A stretch of 64,000 nucleotides of DNA from Cheilinus undulatus (Eukaryota > Chordata > Actinopteri > Labriformes > Labridae): assembly GCF_018320785.1 (NCBI RefSeq), contig NC_054879.1:44630698-44694697 (forward strand), in the 5' to 3' direction. Below the pieces are notes generated by a model. That model had not been told where the DNA came from. It did not search any database and saw only the letters and a program-made list of their open reading frames with translations. The translations under genes and the position numbers were made by a program. Shown here piece by piece: positions 1 to 12,800 of the stretch (position 1 is its first letter; every line of letters begins with the position of its first letter).

Positions 1-446
1 TCATACTTTGTCCAAGACATTGCACTATTTGAGGCTTTTCAGCAGAGAGATCCTTTTTCTTTCCCATATTGCTGAAACCTGTAGCCTGCTTAATAATGTG
101 GAACGTCCTTTTTAAGTAGTTTTCCTTTAATTGGGCTCACCTGGCAAAATAATTATCACAGTTGTCTGAGATTGATTTCAGTGATCCAAAGAGCCCTGAG
201 ACACAACACCATCTATGAAAAATGAAGACTTTGTCATTATAAAACATGGGATTCAGAAATCATCAGAGGTTTGACAATCATAGTTGAAGATATGATAGAT
301 GAGCTTCCTGTGTCAGGAATTATCTGAAGATTAAATCAGGTTAAAGTCACGTCTTCTGACGACATTTTCACCTTTAATTTATCGGACAAAATGCCTTGAG
401 AACTGTTGTTGCTACTGCTGACTATGATTTCCTTTTCCTTGTTTAG
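1..446. repeat. Intron with probable dispersed repeat at the left edge
   Basis: This is intronic DNA upstream of the first visible kcnh7 exon. Bases 1-230 resemble, in minus orientation, a teleost interspersed repeat I recall (the stretch around gattgatttcagtgatccaa). No exon is recognisable. The identification rests on memory only. Confidence 0.35.
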
Positions 447-846
447 ACCACCACTCTGATTGGCCTGTTGAAGACCGCTCGGCTCCTGCGACTGGTCCGT
501 GTAGCCAGGAAACTGGACCGCTACTCGGAGTACGGCGCTGCTGTCCTCATGCTCCTCATGTGCATCTTCGCTCTCATCGCCCACTGGCTGGCCTGCATTT
601 GGTATGCCATCGGCAATGTGGAGAAGCCATATTTGGAGCATAAGATTGGCTGGCTGGACAATCTGGGCGTGTCTATTGGAAAGAGATACAACTACAGCGA
701 TCCAAACTCTGGCCCGTCTATCAAGGACAAGTACGTCACAGCACTTTACTTCACTTTCAGCAGTCTGACCAGCGTGGGCTTTGGAAATGTTTCCCCTAAC
801 ACCAACTCAGAGAAGATCTTTTCCATCTGCGTCATGCTGATTGGCT
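447..846 (+). CDS. kcnh7: kcnh7 exon: S4, S5, pore and selectivity filter
   Basis: This 400-nt exon starts in phase 0 after gtttag and ends after one base of a Ser codon before gtgagt. It carries the S4 voltage sensor [12 protein letters not shown], the S5 segment ([17 protein letters not shown]), the extracellular turret, the pore helix [10 protein letters not shown] with the GFG filter typical of ERG channels, and the first half of S6 (SICVMLIG). Confidence 0.95.
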
Positions 847-3800
847 GTGAGTATGTTAAGGTCTTTTTAGTTTCTTTGGCACAGTCTTTGAGATGATTTA
901 CTCCTTTTTGTCAGATCCTAGACGACAGATTGTTTGTGTTTAAAGCAGCATTTATTCAAAGTCACTGGCGTGAGCAGTGTGTCCCTGGGGATGAGAACAG
1001 TCTGCTTTTTTTTCTGATTTATCCTCGTCTGTGTTTCAGCCCTCATGTACGCCAGTATTTTTGGAAACGTCTCAGCCATCATCCAGAGGCTGTACTCAGG
1101 TACGGCCCGCTATCATGCTCAGATGTTACGGGTCAAGGAGTTCATACGCTTCCACCAGATCCCAAACCCACTGAGGCAGAGGCTGGAGGAGTACTTCCAA
1201 CACTCGTGGACCTACACCAACGGCATCGACATGAACACGGTAAATAAAACACAATCCCACTGTCAGACTGTGTCACATAATGAAAAATCACAGTGTGTAC
1301 AGTATTCTAAAAAGACATTTCTCATCCTTGTCTGCTTTCCTCTGGATTTATCTCCACGACGCTGAGAGCAGGAGGTACATATTTTTATTTCTTGTCATTT
1401 CATAGAGAATTCTCATTTTTTTCTGCACCCTTTAGTGTCAGTATTGAACATTTTTAACACTTTTGCATGATTTTCGCATGAATTCAGATTGTTGTTCAGG
1501 TAAAGCTACACGTCTTAAAGTGAAGAGGGATGTAGATTTAATATCAATTAATTTCAACCCTATCCAAATGCTTTATAAAACATTCAATTCAATTTTTTTG
1601 TGCACAAAAAACAATCCATTGGAATGCTGTGTTTCTGTGAAAGGAATCTGATTATGGAACATTCTTGGCAGAGAAACCAAAGAGTCTGAGTTAGACATTA
1701 TGTTTAAAAGAAATATTAAAGCTAGTATGATGACAAAGCATGATTTATTTTATTTATTGTATTTAACCAGGTTGGTCCCATCGATATCAATGATCTCTTC
1801 TTCAAGGGAGACCTGACCAAGAATGGCAGCAATACAAAGTTTCATCCAACAACACACACAGACTCATACAGTACACATGACATGATAGAAAACAATTATA
1901 AGTCATCAATTAAAGCAGTGACATTCAGACAGTTTGGACTCAAAGTTTTCACTGCAGCTTTAAAAAACATTCAGAGACACCAAGTTTTGCGGTTTAAATT
2001 CAGTCTGCAGATTGTTCCAAGCAAAATGTGCTGAAAACCTAAAAGCTTTCTTTCCCAATTCAGTTCGGACGCTGGGAACAAACTGCAATAAGTTCAATGA
2101 TCTCAGGTTGTGTGCTACATCTTTCAAGATTAAAAAGAAAAAAAGAGGAGAAATAACCAGGAATTTTGCTGAGAATGGCTTTGTGATGAACACGTACAAA
2201 TGTCCAAGATAACGTGTACTCAAAGCAGTCCGACTGACTTTAGAGTATAAAGAACCATGACGAGTCATAAATCCACAATTTGTGATAACTCTCAGAGCTC
2301 CAGCATATGAAGACTCTGAGCAGAAGCATTCATGTGCAAAACATCACCATAATCAAGAACGGGTAAAAAAGTAGACTCAAACAGTCTCTTTTTGACCATA
2401 TAAATGAAACAGGACTTGTTTCTGTGGTAAAAACCAAGTAAAACCTTCAGTTTTTTAGCAACATACTGAATGTGCTCCTTAAAAGTTTTCATCAAAGTAA
2501 GAACCCCAAATATTTAAATGAAGATACCAGCTCAATGTCTTGACTGTCTTTAGTGACAGTTTTCTCGACAGTGTTTCTTTTGTTGCTCTTGAAGATGTAA
2601 ACAACATGAGTTTAGTTTTATCTACATTTACAACAAGCTGCAGCTGGCTAAGCTGATCTAAGCTAGATCAAAAGCATGCAGAAGATTTATAAAAGCTTGT
2701 ACAGGCGTAAGTGCACAGCAATAAAAAAAACAGTATCATCAGCATAGAAATTTAAATAAGCATTTCAAACAGTCCATCAAAGGCGATTGATGTAAATAGT
2801 AAAAAAAAGTGGTCCCAAAACTGAACCCTGAGGTACCCCCTTTTGGATTTGTAGTACCTCTAATGTGACCCCCTCTGACTGAACAGAGGGTCTTACTGTT
2901 CTGCAAGTAAGATAGTCCGCAAACCATCTAACCCAGTGATACTCAATCTGTAGCTCTGGAGCCACATGTGGCTCTTTTGTGATGAATTGTGGCTCTTTAA
3001 TGTCTTAATTTGAAATATTATTCCCCCAGAAAACCTTAGAAAAGGAAAACTTTGACCTCAGAAATTAATCACATTAATCAGTTTGTTTCCCAGACTTAAC
3101 AGAAGGCTTTAATTGTCAAACTTAATTGTCCCATTTATCCTTTTTTTTGCCACATTCATCCCATTTTTGCCCTTTTTCACCAATTTTGTTCCATTTTTCA
3201 CCCAATTAAGCTATCTTTGCCAGTAAATACCCTTTTTTCCTACTTTTTTGCCACTTCTTTTTGACACTTCTTCCAAATTTTGCCCTTTTTCACCACTATT
3301 TTTGCCACTTTTCGCCCATTTAAGCTGCCTTTTGCCATTTAGTACCCCTTTTTTTCCTATTTTTTGGCCCATTTTTGCCACTTCTTTTTGCCACTTTTTC
3401 CCATTTTTGCCACATTTGTGCCATTTTTATCAAATTTTCACAATTTTTTAACCACCTTTTGCCCATTTAAGCTACCTTTTGCCATTAAATACCACTTGTT
3501 TCCTATTTTTTACCACTCTTGACTGCTTTTTGCTCATTTATTTCTCTCATTTTTTGCAAGGTTTTTGCCACTTTTTTTTTAAGATTTATTTTTGGGCTTT
3601 TTCGTGCCTTTTTTAGAGAGAGGACAGCGGATAGAGTCGGAAACAGGGAAGAGAGCGGGGAGACACATGCAGGAAATAGTGCCACAGGCCGGATTTGAAC
3701 CGGGTCGCCTGCGTACATGGTGCGCGCCTTAACCACTCGACTACTGGCGCGCCTGATGTTTTTGCCACTTTATGACCATTTTTGCCACCTTTGACTTATT

Positions 3801-6800
3801 TTTATCACTACTTCAAGCCGTTTTTGCCACTTTTCCCCACTTAGATTGTGGCTCTTGCAAAGGTATTTTTCAAAAATTTGGCTCTTTGGTTGGGCAGGGT
3901 TGAGTAACACTGATCTAACGGCAAACGATGAAATAAGAAACATTTTGTTTTGTGTCGTGGTGGCATGATCTTGATTTACTGATTGTGAAAACGGGGCAGA
4001 TATTATACCTTTATTCTTCTTTCTGCTCCTTTTCATTCAAAGTGAAAGATTTTACATTGGATATGACTTGTTTTGTTTTATCAAATGAAATAAACATATA
4101 AAATACAAAGAAGTTATTTGAAAAAAGCTCCTCAAGCTGGATTTAGTAGTACCTCTTACTTTTCCAGCCTTTTGTTGTCCTCTCCAAACTTTTTAAGATG
4201 TGTTACTGCCATCAAATTCAAATGCTATCTAAAAATAGACTTGAGGGCTGTTTTGAGTGTGTGTGTGTGTGTGTGGGGGGTGTGTGGGGGTGTGTGTGTG
4301 TGTGTGTGTGGTGGGGGGGGGTGCATTTGGCCCTTGAAAATTTTCACCAAAAAATGTTCACAAACACTGATACAGAAATGCAAACAACAACAGAACAGTC
4401 TATAAAGACAAAATTTCGAAGGGAACAGTCATACTGGAAGTGCTACTTGGTATATTTTTATGTAAAATATTTATAAGTAGGATATCTAAAAAAAATTAAG
4501 ACCTGATGTATTACATGTGGTAAAAAACAACGTATTCATAAAGTGTATCATTCAAAAATCTTGGAAGATATTTAATCATGCCTCCAGATACAAAGCATTA
4601 GAATTTTTTGACAACAGTTTCATGTTTTAGGCCTTGATGGTTAAACTGGATGCATGCAACAAAAGTCTGGATTAAATCCTTGGCTTTAACAGATGGATGG
4701 AGTTTGGGTATCTGTTAGATTTCTCTCTTTGTCACAAAAAATCATTTTCTCCTCATTCCAGTATTATTATTGAACAATCCAGTGAAAGAATAAAGAGCAG
4801 GCATCGGGCTGAGTGTTTAGCTCAGTGGGTGGTTACACAAATCCAGGTGGCAGTTATTTCTGCAGAGTACATTTGATTTTTACAAAATCATTATCTTTTC
4901 CCATTTGATTGTCCTAAACTGCATGCTTTATTGGAAAAATGTTCCTATCACATTGTTGATATCATATTCTTGCTTGCATGAAAGACATCTGACAAGCATA
5001 CCTCAGACCTCCCTTACCTCTGTGCTGTTTCAGGCTTAATCACATCTTCTCTTGCATTTACTTCCACTGATTTTCCGCTCACACCCTCCACTGACCAAAC
5101 TCATCCCATCTGAGGATATCAAAGCAGCGTTTTGTGCATTTCCCTCACGGATTTTGTCTGCCTCACAGGTGTTAAAAGGTTTTCCTGAGTGCCTTCAGGC
5201 GGATATCTGCCTTCACCTCAACAGAAACGTTCTTCACAACTGCAAAGTTTTCCGTGGAGCCACCAAAGGCTGCCTGAGGGCGCTGGCCATGCACTTCAAA
5301 ACCACTCACGCCCCTCCTGGGGACACCCTGGTCCACAGTGGGGACGTGCTCACTGCTCTCTACTTCCTGTCCCGTGGCTCTATAGAGATCCTGAAAGACG
5401 ACATTGTGGTGGCCATACTGGGTAAATACAATGTCTTTTGAGCTGTGATTGATTGTTTTTGTCTGACCTTTTGCCTCTGTCTATCTCCAGTATCACGGAT
5501 GTATTTCAGGCTTTGGTTCCAAAAGTCACCTCCCGGTTGTGTTGAAGATCTCTCAGCTGATTGTGTGTTAAATGTCAACTTTAAGCCTATAGAGACAAAA
5601 ATCTCACTTTGCTTTTTTTGATGAATTCTGATCCAAAAAAAAGAGGAAAGGCTGTTTGAAAGAGACGCTGTTCTGACCTCAGTGTTGGTTTTATAAATTC
5701 AAAGAGGGAGCATGATGCCGTTTCACTTTTAAGGTGTATTTTTGAGCTGATTTAGGCCAATGATCCTGCCAGTATGTGGGCTGTAAATACAAGCATGTCT
5801 GCTGATAATTTACTTTTTAAGCTAATATCTGCTGATACAGATATCATAATGATAATGTGCATTTATAATATTTTTGCATTTTTGGATTTTCATACCAAAG
5901 AGAGCAAAGTTTCAAATCAGCAGATCAACTTTAGTCAAGTAATCCCTCAGTCTTCAGACTCATTTTTAACAGCGATCCCTCTAAATCAGGGGTGTCAAAC
6001 TTAAGGCCTGGGGGCCAAATCCGGCCCATGGAACGGTTATATCTGGCCCGCAAGAGCATATCATATTTGTATTCTAACTGGCCCACCAGTATGAGGTCTG
6101 CAGATTTAGTCCAGTATAAAAATGTAAACTTAACCTTGATTATTTTAAATTTTCTCGTTGAGCCATACATTTCTGAAAGAGGGAGAAAAAATAGATAAAA
6201 AAGTCAAGAATGTGGGGAAAGAAATTAATTTGTTATTTATTTCATATTTTCAATTTTGCATCTCAAGATTACGACTCAAACTTATGATTTTGACTTTTCA
6301 TTTCATGCTTTGACCTTTTCAATTCATAATTTGGACTTTATATGTCATATTTTTATCATTTAGATTCACAATTTAAAATTTTAAGCCATATTCTTACGTT
6401 TTCCACTTGTTTTAAATTTCATATTATATTTCATACATTTTCAACCCCTAACTTTGGCTTTTTAATCCCATTTTTTGACCATTTTTATATATTATATCAT
6501 ATTTGAGCATTTTAGACTCACAGTTTTAAATGTCAGTTATATGTTTTAACTTTTTAAGCCATTATTTCTCTATTTTATTTTATATTTTGAAATTTCCAAC
6601 CCCTAATTTATGCTTTTTAATCCCATATTTTGACCTCTTAAACTCATGATTTCAGTTTATTCTCATATTTTGTCATTTTCAATTCATATTTTTTATTCAG
6701 TATATAATATTTTGACATTTTAGACTCACAATTTTAAATTTCAGTCATATATTTTACCTTTTTAAGTCATTATTTTGAGTTTTAGCTTGTATTTGACATT

Positions 6801-9800
6801 TTCAACCCCTAACTTTGGCTTTTTAATCCCATATTTTGACCTGTGAGACTCAAAATTTAAAATTTTAAGTAATTTTTTGACCTTTCAAACTTATGATTTC
6901 AACTTTCTACTAATATATTTGCTTTTTAAAACATTATTTTTCTATTTATAATTTCGTATTCTGACCTTTAGAACTAATAAGTGGGACCTTTTAATCTTAG
7001 ATTTTTACTTTTTTGAATTTCCAAATGATTTAGCCTGACTGCTGTTTTTTCCATATTTTATTACTATTGAAGATGAGGCTGACAGTTTAAGGTTGTGTTG
7101 GCCCTAGTAGGCTCTCAGGTTAGACCTAGGTCCAGAATCCAGCCCCTGCTGTGATTGAGTTTAACACAGCAGACAATGCACATAGCTACATGAAAAATGA
7201 AGCTACGATCATTTGGCTTGTTAACTCATATGTCAGGCTAAAATATAAAGAAATACAGACCAGAGTGGCAATATGTCAGGATTTGTTCTAAAGCTTGTGT
7301 TTTACAGCTAGATAAATACAATAAATAAAAGTGCTATTTCCATGGTCTGCAGGGCGAGGCAATTTTGAGGTGTTGGGTCGCTTGCATCCCAGACATTCCC
7401 AGTCAGTGGGAAAAAAGCCCAAAGTGTAGGGATCAAACCATGTGTATGTAGAAATCGTCTGATGATGCCTGCTGCATGCAGGCTTATATAAAGCTTAAAC
7501 ATACTCACTTCCTCCATTCCCAATGATTCCCAATGCAGCGTTTCACTTCCTGCCCCCCATCTGACCGTCATGCATCATCAGGATCACGTGACTGCATACA
7601 AGCAAATAGTATGTTTTTTTTCATGGATAAACTTATAAGAATTGGACAAACATCTTAGAAGTCAAAGCAAATGCTTGAACTGTGGGCGTCCATCTTCACA
7701 TTTTTGCATAAAGATGTGCGAAGCATTTTTTCCCCAAGAAAACTCAGCATGTACCTTTGAGACACAAACTGGTTTCCAATCCAATGTTATCTTTGGAGAA
7801 GGTTTTGAATAATGCAGTTTGCTCTCATTTATAGAAGTATTTGAATTATTGATCAAGCTAACCTCCTTATCTGCCCAGGATTCTTGATATTTTCCAAATA
7901 AAAGGAAATGTTGGTGTCATGAGCTTAGAATAGGATAGAAAGTGTGAGTTTCATTGAGCACACATGACTAAAAATGGCAATACTAGTGTGCAACTAGTGT
8001 GCACATCAGCCTGTTATAATGTGAGTACAATTTTCAAGTCATTAAGGAGCCTAAAACACATCATGTTCACACATTTTGACAAGGGTAGCAAGGTGTGCTT
8101 CCACCTCTCAGCCGTGTCCTCTGGGCAAATGTGCTGCTCACATGGCAGGTTTGAGATGCTGACATTTCTGTTAAGTGACTCTATGAAATGTTGTTTGGCA
8201 ATTTTAAAGAGCATGGTGAAATAGCTGCCACTCTTTGACAGCAGAGGGAAATGAGTTAAAGCAGATAAAGGATGATTAAAAAGGCCAGTAAAAGTAGAAC
8301 AATCAGCACAACTACGTATGATATAATACAGTGTTACTCAACCCTGCTCAACCAAAGAGCCGAATGGTTGGAAAATACCTTTGAGAGAGCCAAGATCTAG
8401 GTGGTTAAAAGTGGCAAAAACGGGTTGAAGTAGCAATAAAATCAAGTTAATGATGGCAAAAATGGTCAAAAAGCAGCATAAGTGGGTAACAAGGGGCAAA
8501 AATGGGGAGATAAAAAATGAAAAAAGGGTCAGAAAGTAGCAAAATGGGTGAGGAGTGACAAAAAGTTGGCAAAAAAATGGTCCAAAAGGGGAAAAACATG
8601 GCAAAAAAATTGTGAAAAGAGACTAAAATGGGCAAAAATAGGAAACAAGTGGTATTAAATGTTAAAAGGTAGTCTAAATGGACAAAAAGAGTCAAAAAAT
8701 TGTGAAAAATGGCAAAAATGAGATAAAAGTGGCAAAAAAAAATGGCAGAAAATGGAAACAAGTGGTATTTAATGGTAAAAGGTAGCTTAAATGAGCAATA
8801 AGTGGCAAAAATTGTGAAAGGGCAAAAATGAATTGAAGTAGCAGAAAGAAGTGGCAAAAATGGAAAAAAGGAAACAAGTGGTATTTAATGGCAAAATGTA
8901 GCTCAAATGGGCAAAAAGTGGCAAAAAATGGTGAAAAGGGCAAAAATGGAATAAAAGTGTCAGAAAGAAATGGCAAAAATGGTCAAAAAATAGGAAACAA
9001 GTGGTATTTAATGGCAAAGGGTAGCTTAAATGGATTAAAAGTGGCAAAAAAAATGTGAAAAACAGCAAAAATGGGATAGAAGTGGCAGAAAACAGTGGGG
9101 AAAGTGGGCATAAAAAGGGAAACAAGGGGTATTTAATGGCAAAAAGAAGTAGCATAAATGTGTGAAAAGGGGTTAAAAATTGAAAAATCAGGTAAAAGTG
9201 GCAAAAACTGGGAAAAAAATGGCAAAAAGAAGTAGCAAAAATGGGGGGAAAGTAGGAAAAAGTGGTGTTTAATGGCAAAGGTAGCTGAAATGGGCGAAAA
9301 GTGGCAAAAAAAAAAAAGTGAAAAACTGCAAAAAGTGTTCTTTTTTAAGGTTTTTCAGGGTGTATAATATTTAAAATTCAGACATAAAAGAGGTAGAAAT
9401 CATCACAAAAGAGCCACATGTGGCTCCAGAGCCGCATGTTGAGTATCACTGATATAATAGTTGCCTTCGTGACATATCAGTACTGAATTCTCTCAATACC
9501 TCTCCTTATATAATAATTATATTTTCATCACTGGTGAAACACAACCAGGTGCTACAGGCCAAGCCTGGATTAAACTTGCCATTTTTCATGAGATGAATGC
9601 TCTCCAAAGCTGCACCTGACAGAATGGGGTTTAAGCTTAGCAAAAGCTGCTGCATCACACAAAACACATTATTAACAAGCATGCTGGAAAGTCGCAGATC
9701 ACATAGATCAGCTTATTTTCATGCACTACCAACAAAATGCTCAGTCAGCACCATTTTCCTCTAATTTGTCTGTGAAAATCATATGTAACTCACTACTATT

Positions 9801-12800
9801 ATGACCCAGTATGCTGTAGTAGCTGTTAATGAGGTATCGGTTTGTTGTTTAGAGCCAGAGTGTTTTAAGACAGCTGCATTGGTACTATTAAAACAAAAGT
9901 TTACAGTCTTCATACAGGATAATAAAGGGTCTATTGTTCTTCTCATTTAGCATCTGAAACTTGATAAATAGTAAAATAATTTTAAATGTCACCTAACTTT
10001 GGATGAGCCATTCTGATTGTTGGTGTTACTGATGCAACAGCTGCTGATTTTAACTGCTCATCCAGGATAAATATTTCTGCCATGGTAGCTGAGAGTGGGC
10101 TGTTTTTGATTCAGTGATCAAGCTACCACTACATACAGTAGCCATCATTTGGCATTGGATTTTTTTAAAGATTATTTTTGGGGCTTTTAGTCTTTATTAG
10201 AGAGGACAGCTGAAGGTAAACAGAAAATATGGAGATTAATGATCCAAATGATGATGCCAGAGTGTTCTTCAAATGAGTAAATAGCTATTAAATCACTTGA
10301 CTGATCAAATGTAAACCAAAGTTAGACTAAAGACTGCATACACTGTATGATTTCAGGCCAACTCTGTGGCAGTCGTGGTGTAACATAAGCTCATACTGTG
10401 CACTTAAAGCACACGAGCATTGGCCAGAATTAATGTGCTCACACTTTCATGGTGCATCGCCATCCATGTCAGCTGGAGGTCCATGGGTAGGACTTCATCC
10501 TGGTCTTTTATTTCCTTTGTTATAGCAGGGGTGTTGGGGCATTAGGTACCAAAAAAATCCTCAGTAAAGTTTTAAATTCAGAGACTCAGTTAAACACGTC
10601 AAATGAAAAATAACAATTTTGTGGAAAAAAGTTCACCCTTAATATGTTTTTGCAGATCTTATGACATAAAGCCTGCACAAAGGCTGAAGCTGAGAAGGGC
10701 TAACCTCTTCAGTGTTTATGCTACAAATGGATTTCTGGTTTTAATTTAAAAAATAATAAGAAAACATATAATTACAGAATGAAGTCAGTAAAATAAGGGA
10801 AAATTATGTCAACCTGATATCCAGTGGAATCAGTAATACTGCTACATGCTAACTGCTGCGCTACATTTATTGTCACTCAGCATTGCTCTTAGTGCAAAAT
10901 TACATGATTTTTAAGCTAGGTTTTCTTAATGCTATGAACTTTTACTTTCATTCAGATTTTTCTAAATGCTTAATGAAATCCACATAAATCTTTCTTAATT
11001 CATTTCCAGAGGCTTTAAACCAACTCCCAGGCTAATGACTGTTAAATCCGTGTGTTGAAAGCTGTATGCAGGGGAGAGATTCACAGCTCTGTGTGAGGCT
11101 GTCCTCACTGGCAGAAAGGTGTCCAGTTCACACTGTGAAAGCCGCACTGGCTGCCAACATATCCTCGTCTACTGAACCCCCACTGACAGTGCTGCCATTT
11201 ACCCGACCTAAGAGTCAACAAAGGGCTGTTTTCATCACGGCCTTTGAACCAGACCTCAAGTCCTTATTCCTACAGAGGAAACTTTTCATTTTACAGTCCT
11301 ATGATAAATCTCCCCGATGTTCAGTGGAGGACTGGCTTCGTTATGCGATAGCCATTATCAACTCCAATTTTTGGCTTTGAAGCAAACAACAAGTGGTGTC
11401 AATCACAATCGAACCCTCCTTTTTCCCTCCACATCAAAGTAGCTTTGAGTTAGCAGCGATTCCTCAGCGTAAATAATGGATCAAAGTCAGAAAGACAACT
11501 GATGCACGGGCCTTGGGAGAACATCTACACAGGGAGGAGAAGCTGTTTGATTTTCACTCTCCACAAAAACAAACCCGTCTGGTGCCCTTTAGTGCGAGCC
11601 CCAGGAACAGCACCCCCAGTCCCCGTGGAAAACGAGACTCAAATTCCTCCACAACACCCGTGATTATTTGTGCAAGATATAACAAGTGAAATTGACATTT
11701 TTCTCTATCCCAGTGTGAGAATGTTTACTATCCATGTTTGTGTTAACAACAGGAAAGAATGACATCTTCGGAGAGATGATCCATCAGTTTGCCAAGCCGG
11801 GAAAGTCCAGCGCTGATGTGCGAGCGCTGAGTTACTGCGACCTGAGCACCATTCAGAGAGAAGATCTGCTGGAGGTGCTGGACATGTACCCGGAGTTTGC
11901 TGACTACTTCTTTAACAACCTGGAGCTGACCTTCAACCTCAGAGACGATTCTGCTAAGGTAGGCATTACTAAATCAATCTGCTAGAGCTTGAAAGCAAAT
12001 GTTGGGAATTTTTGGTTGTAATAATCCCATCCTGCTGCATTTCAAATGTCAAATGTCTATTTTTTTAAACAGAGGATAGAGGCAGATAACATTTAAGTCA
12101 CATTTAAATAATCCTTCTTGTTGCTGTTAGTCTTATTTACTTTTGTAGGATAGCTGCATAACAGCTGTGTGATGGCTTGATTTTCATTTTGGTGTGCAAG
12201 TTAACAAGTCAGGGTGAAAACCTCCCCATGAATGGCAGGAGATTGGATTAAGCAGTGCTTGCCATAGAATTAAAAACTATCAAGTTGCATTTTGTTCTTA
12301 AAACAATAAAAAAAAACATAATTTACAATATGTTTTTCACCCTCAAATGACCAAGGTGCAATAAATTGCAAATCAGTTAAATCGCAATATGGCCTGCTGC
12401 AATTTACAAACTGCAGAAGGTACAATATTTCTTTAACTTGAAATGTGCCAAAACACCAGTTTAATGCATTCATTTTTGCTGGAGCATAAATTTTATGCAC
12501 ATTATGCAAACATTTATGCATCAAGTTTTTAGAACAGTTTATAGAAATCCTCCTTTTTCTTTTTTTATGCATGTTTTTCTTAATCTAAATGACAATTACA
12601 TAAAAATTATTATCCCCTTCAGTTATTTTATTTTATTTAACCTTTATTTAACCAGGTTGGTCCCATTGAGATTAAAACCCTCTTTTTCAAGGGAGACCTG
12701 GCCAAGACAGGCAGCAGCAAAAAACACAAAGTTAGAGACGGAAATACAAAGAGAGACAAAGTACAATTTACAAAGCACAACGTTTTGGATTAAAACCATC

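Noticed and set aside
4118..4476. Open frames with VCVC runs
   Set aside because: Translated (GT)n microsatellite.
4800..4850. tRNA-like A-box (tagctcagtgg)
   Set aside because: No B-box (GGTTCGANTCC) or cloverleaf partner follows.
8338..9278. Long minus-strand frames rich in Phe/Pro/Leu/Cys
   Set aside because: They are translations of the degenerate ggcaaaaatgg array of a non-autonomous hAT; similar frames occur at 3248-3451, 35116-35447 and 50707-51634 for the same reason.
11066..11380. 104-codon open frame in a kcnh7 intron
   Set aside because: No splice-site or reading-frame fit to the channel and no recognisable family.
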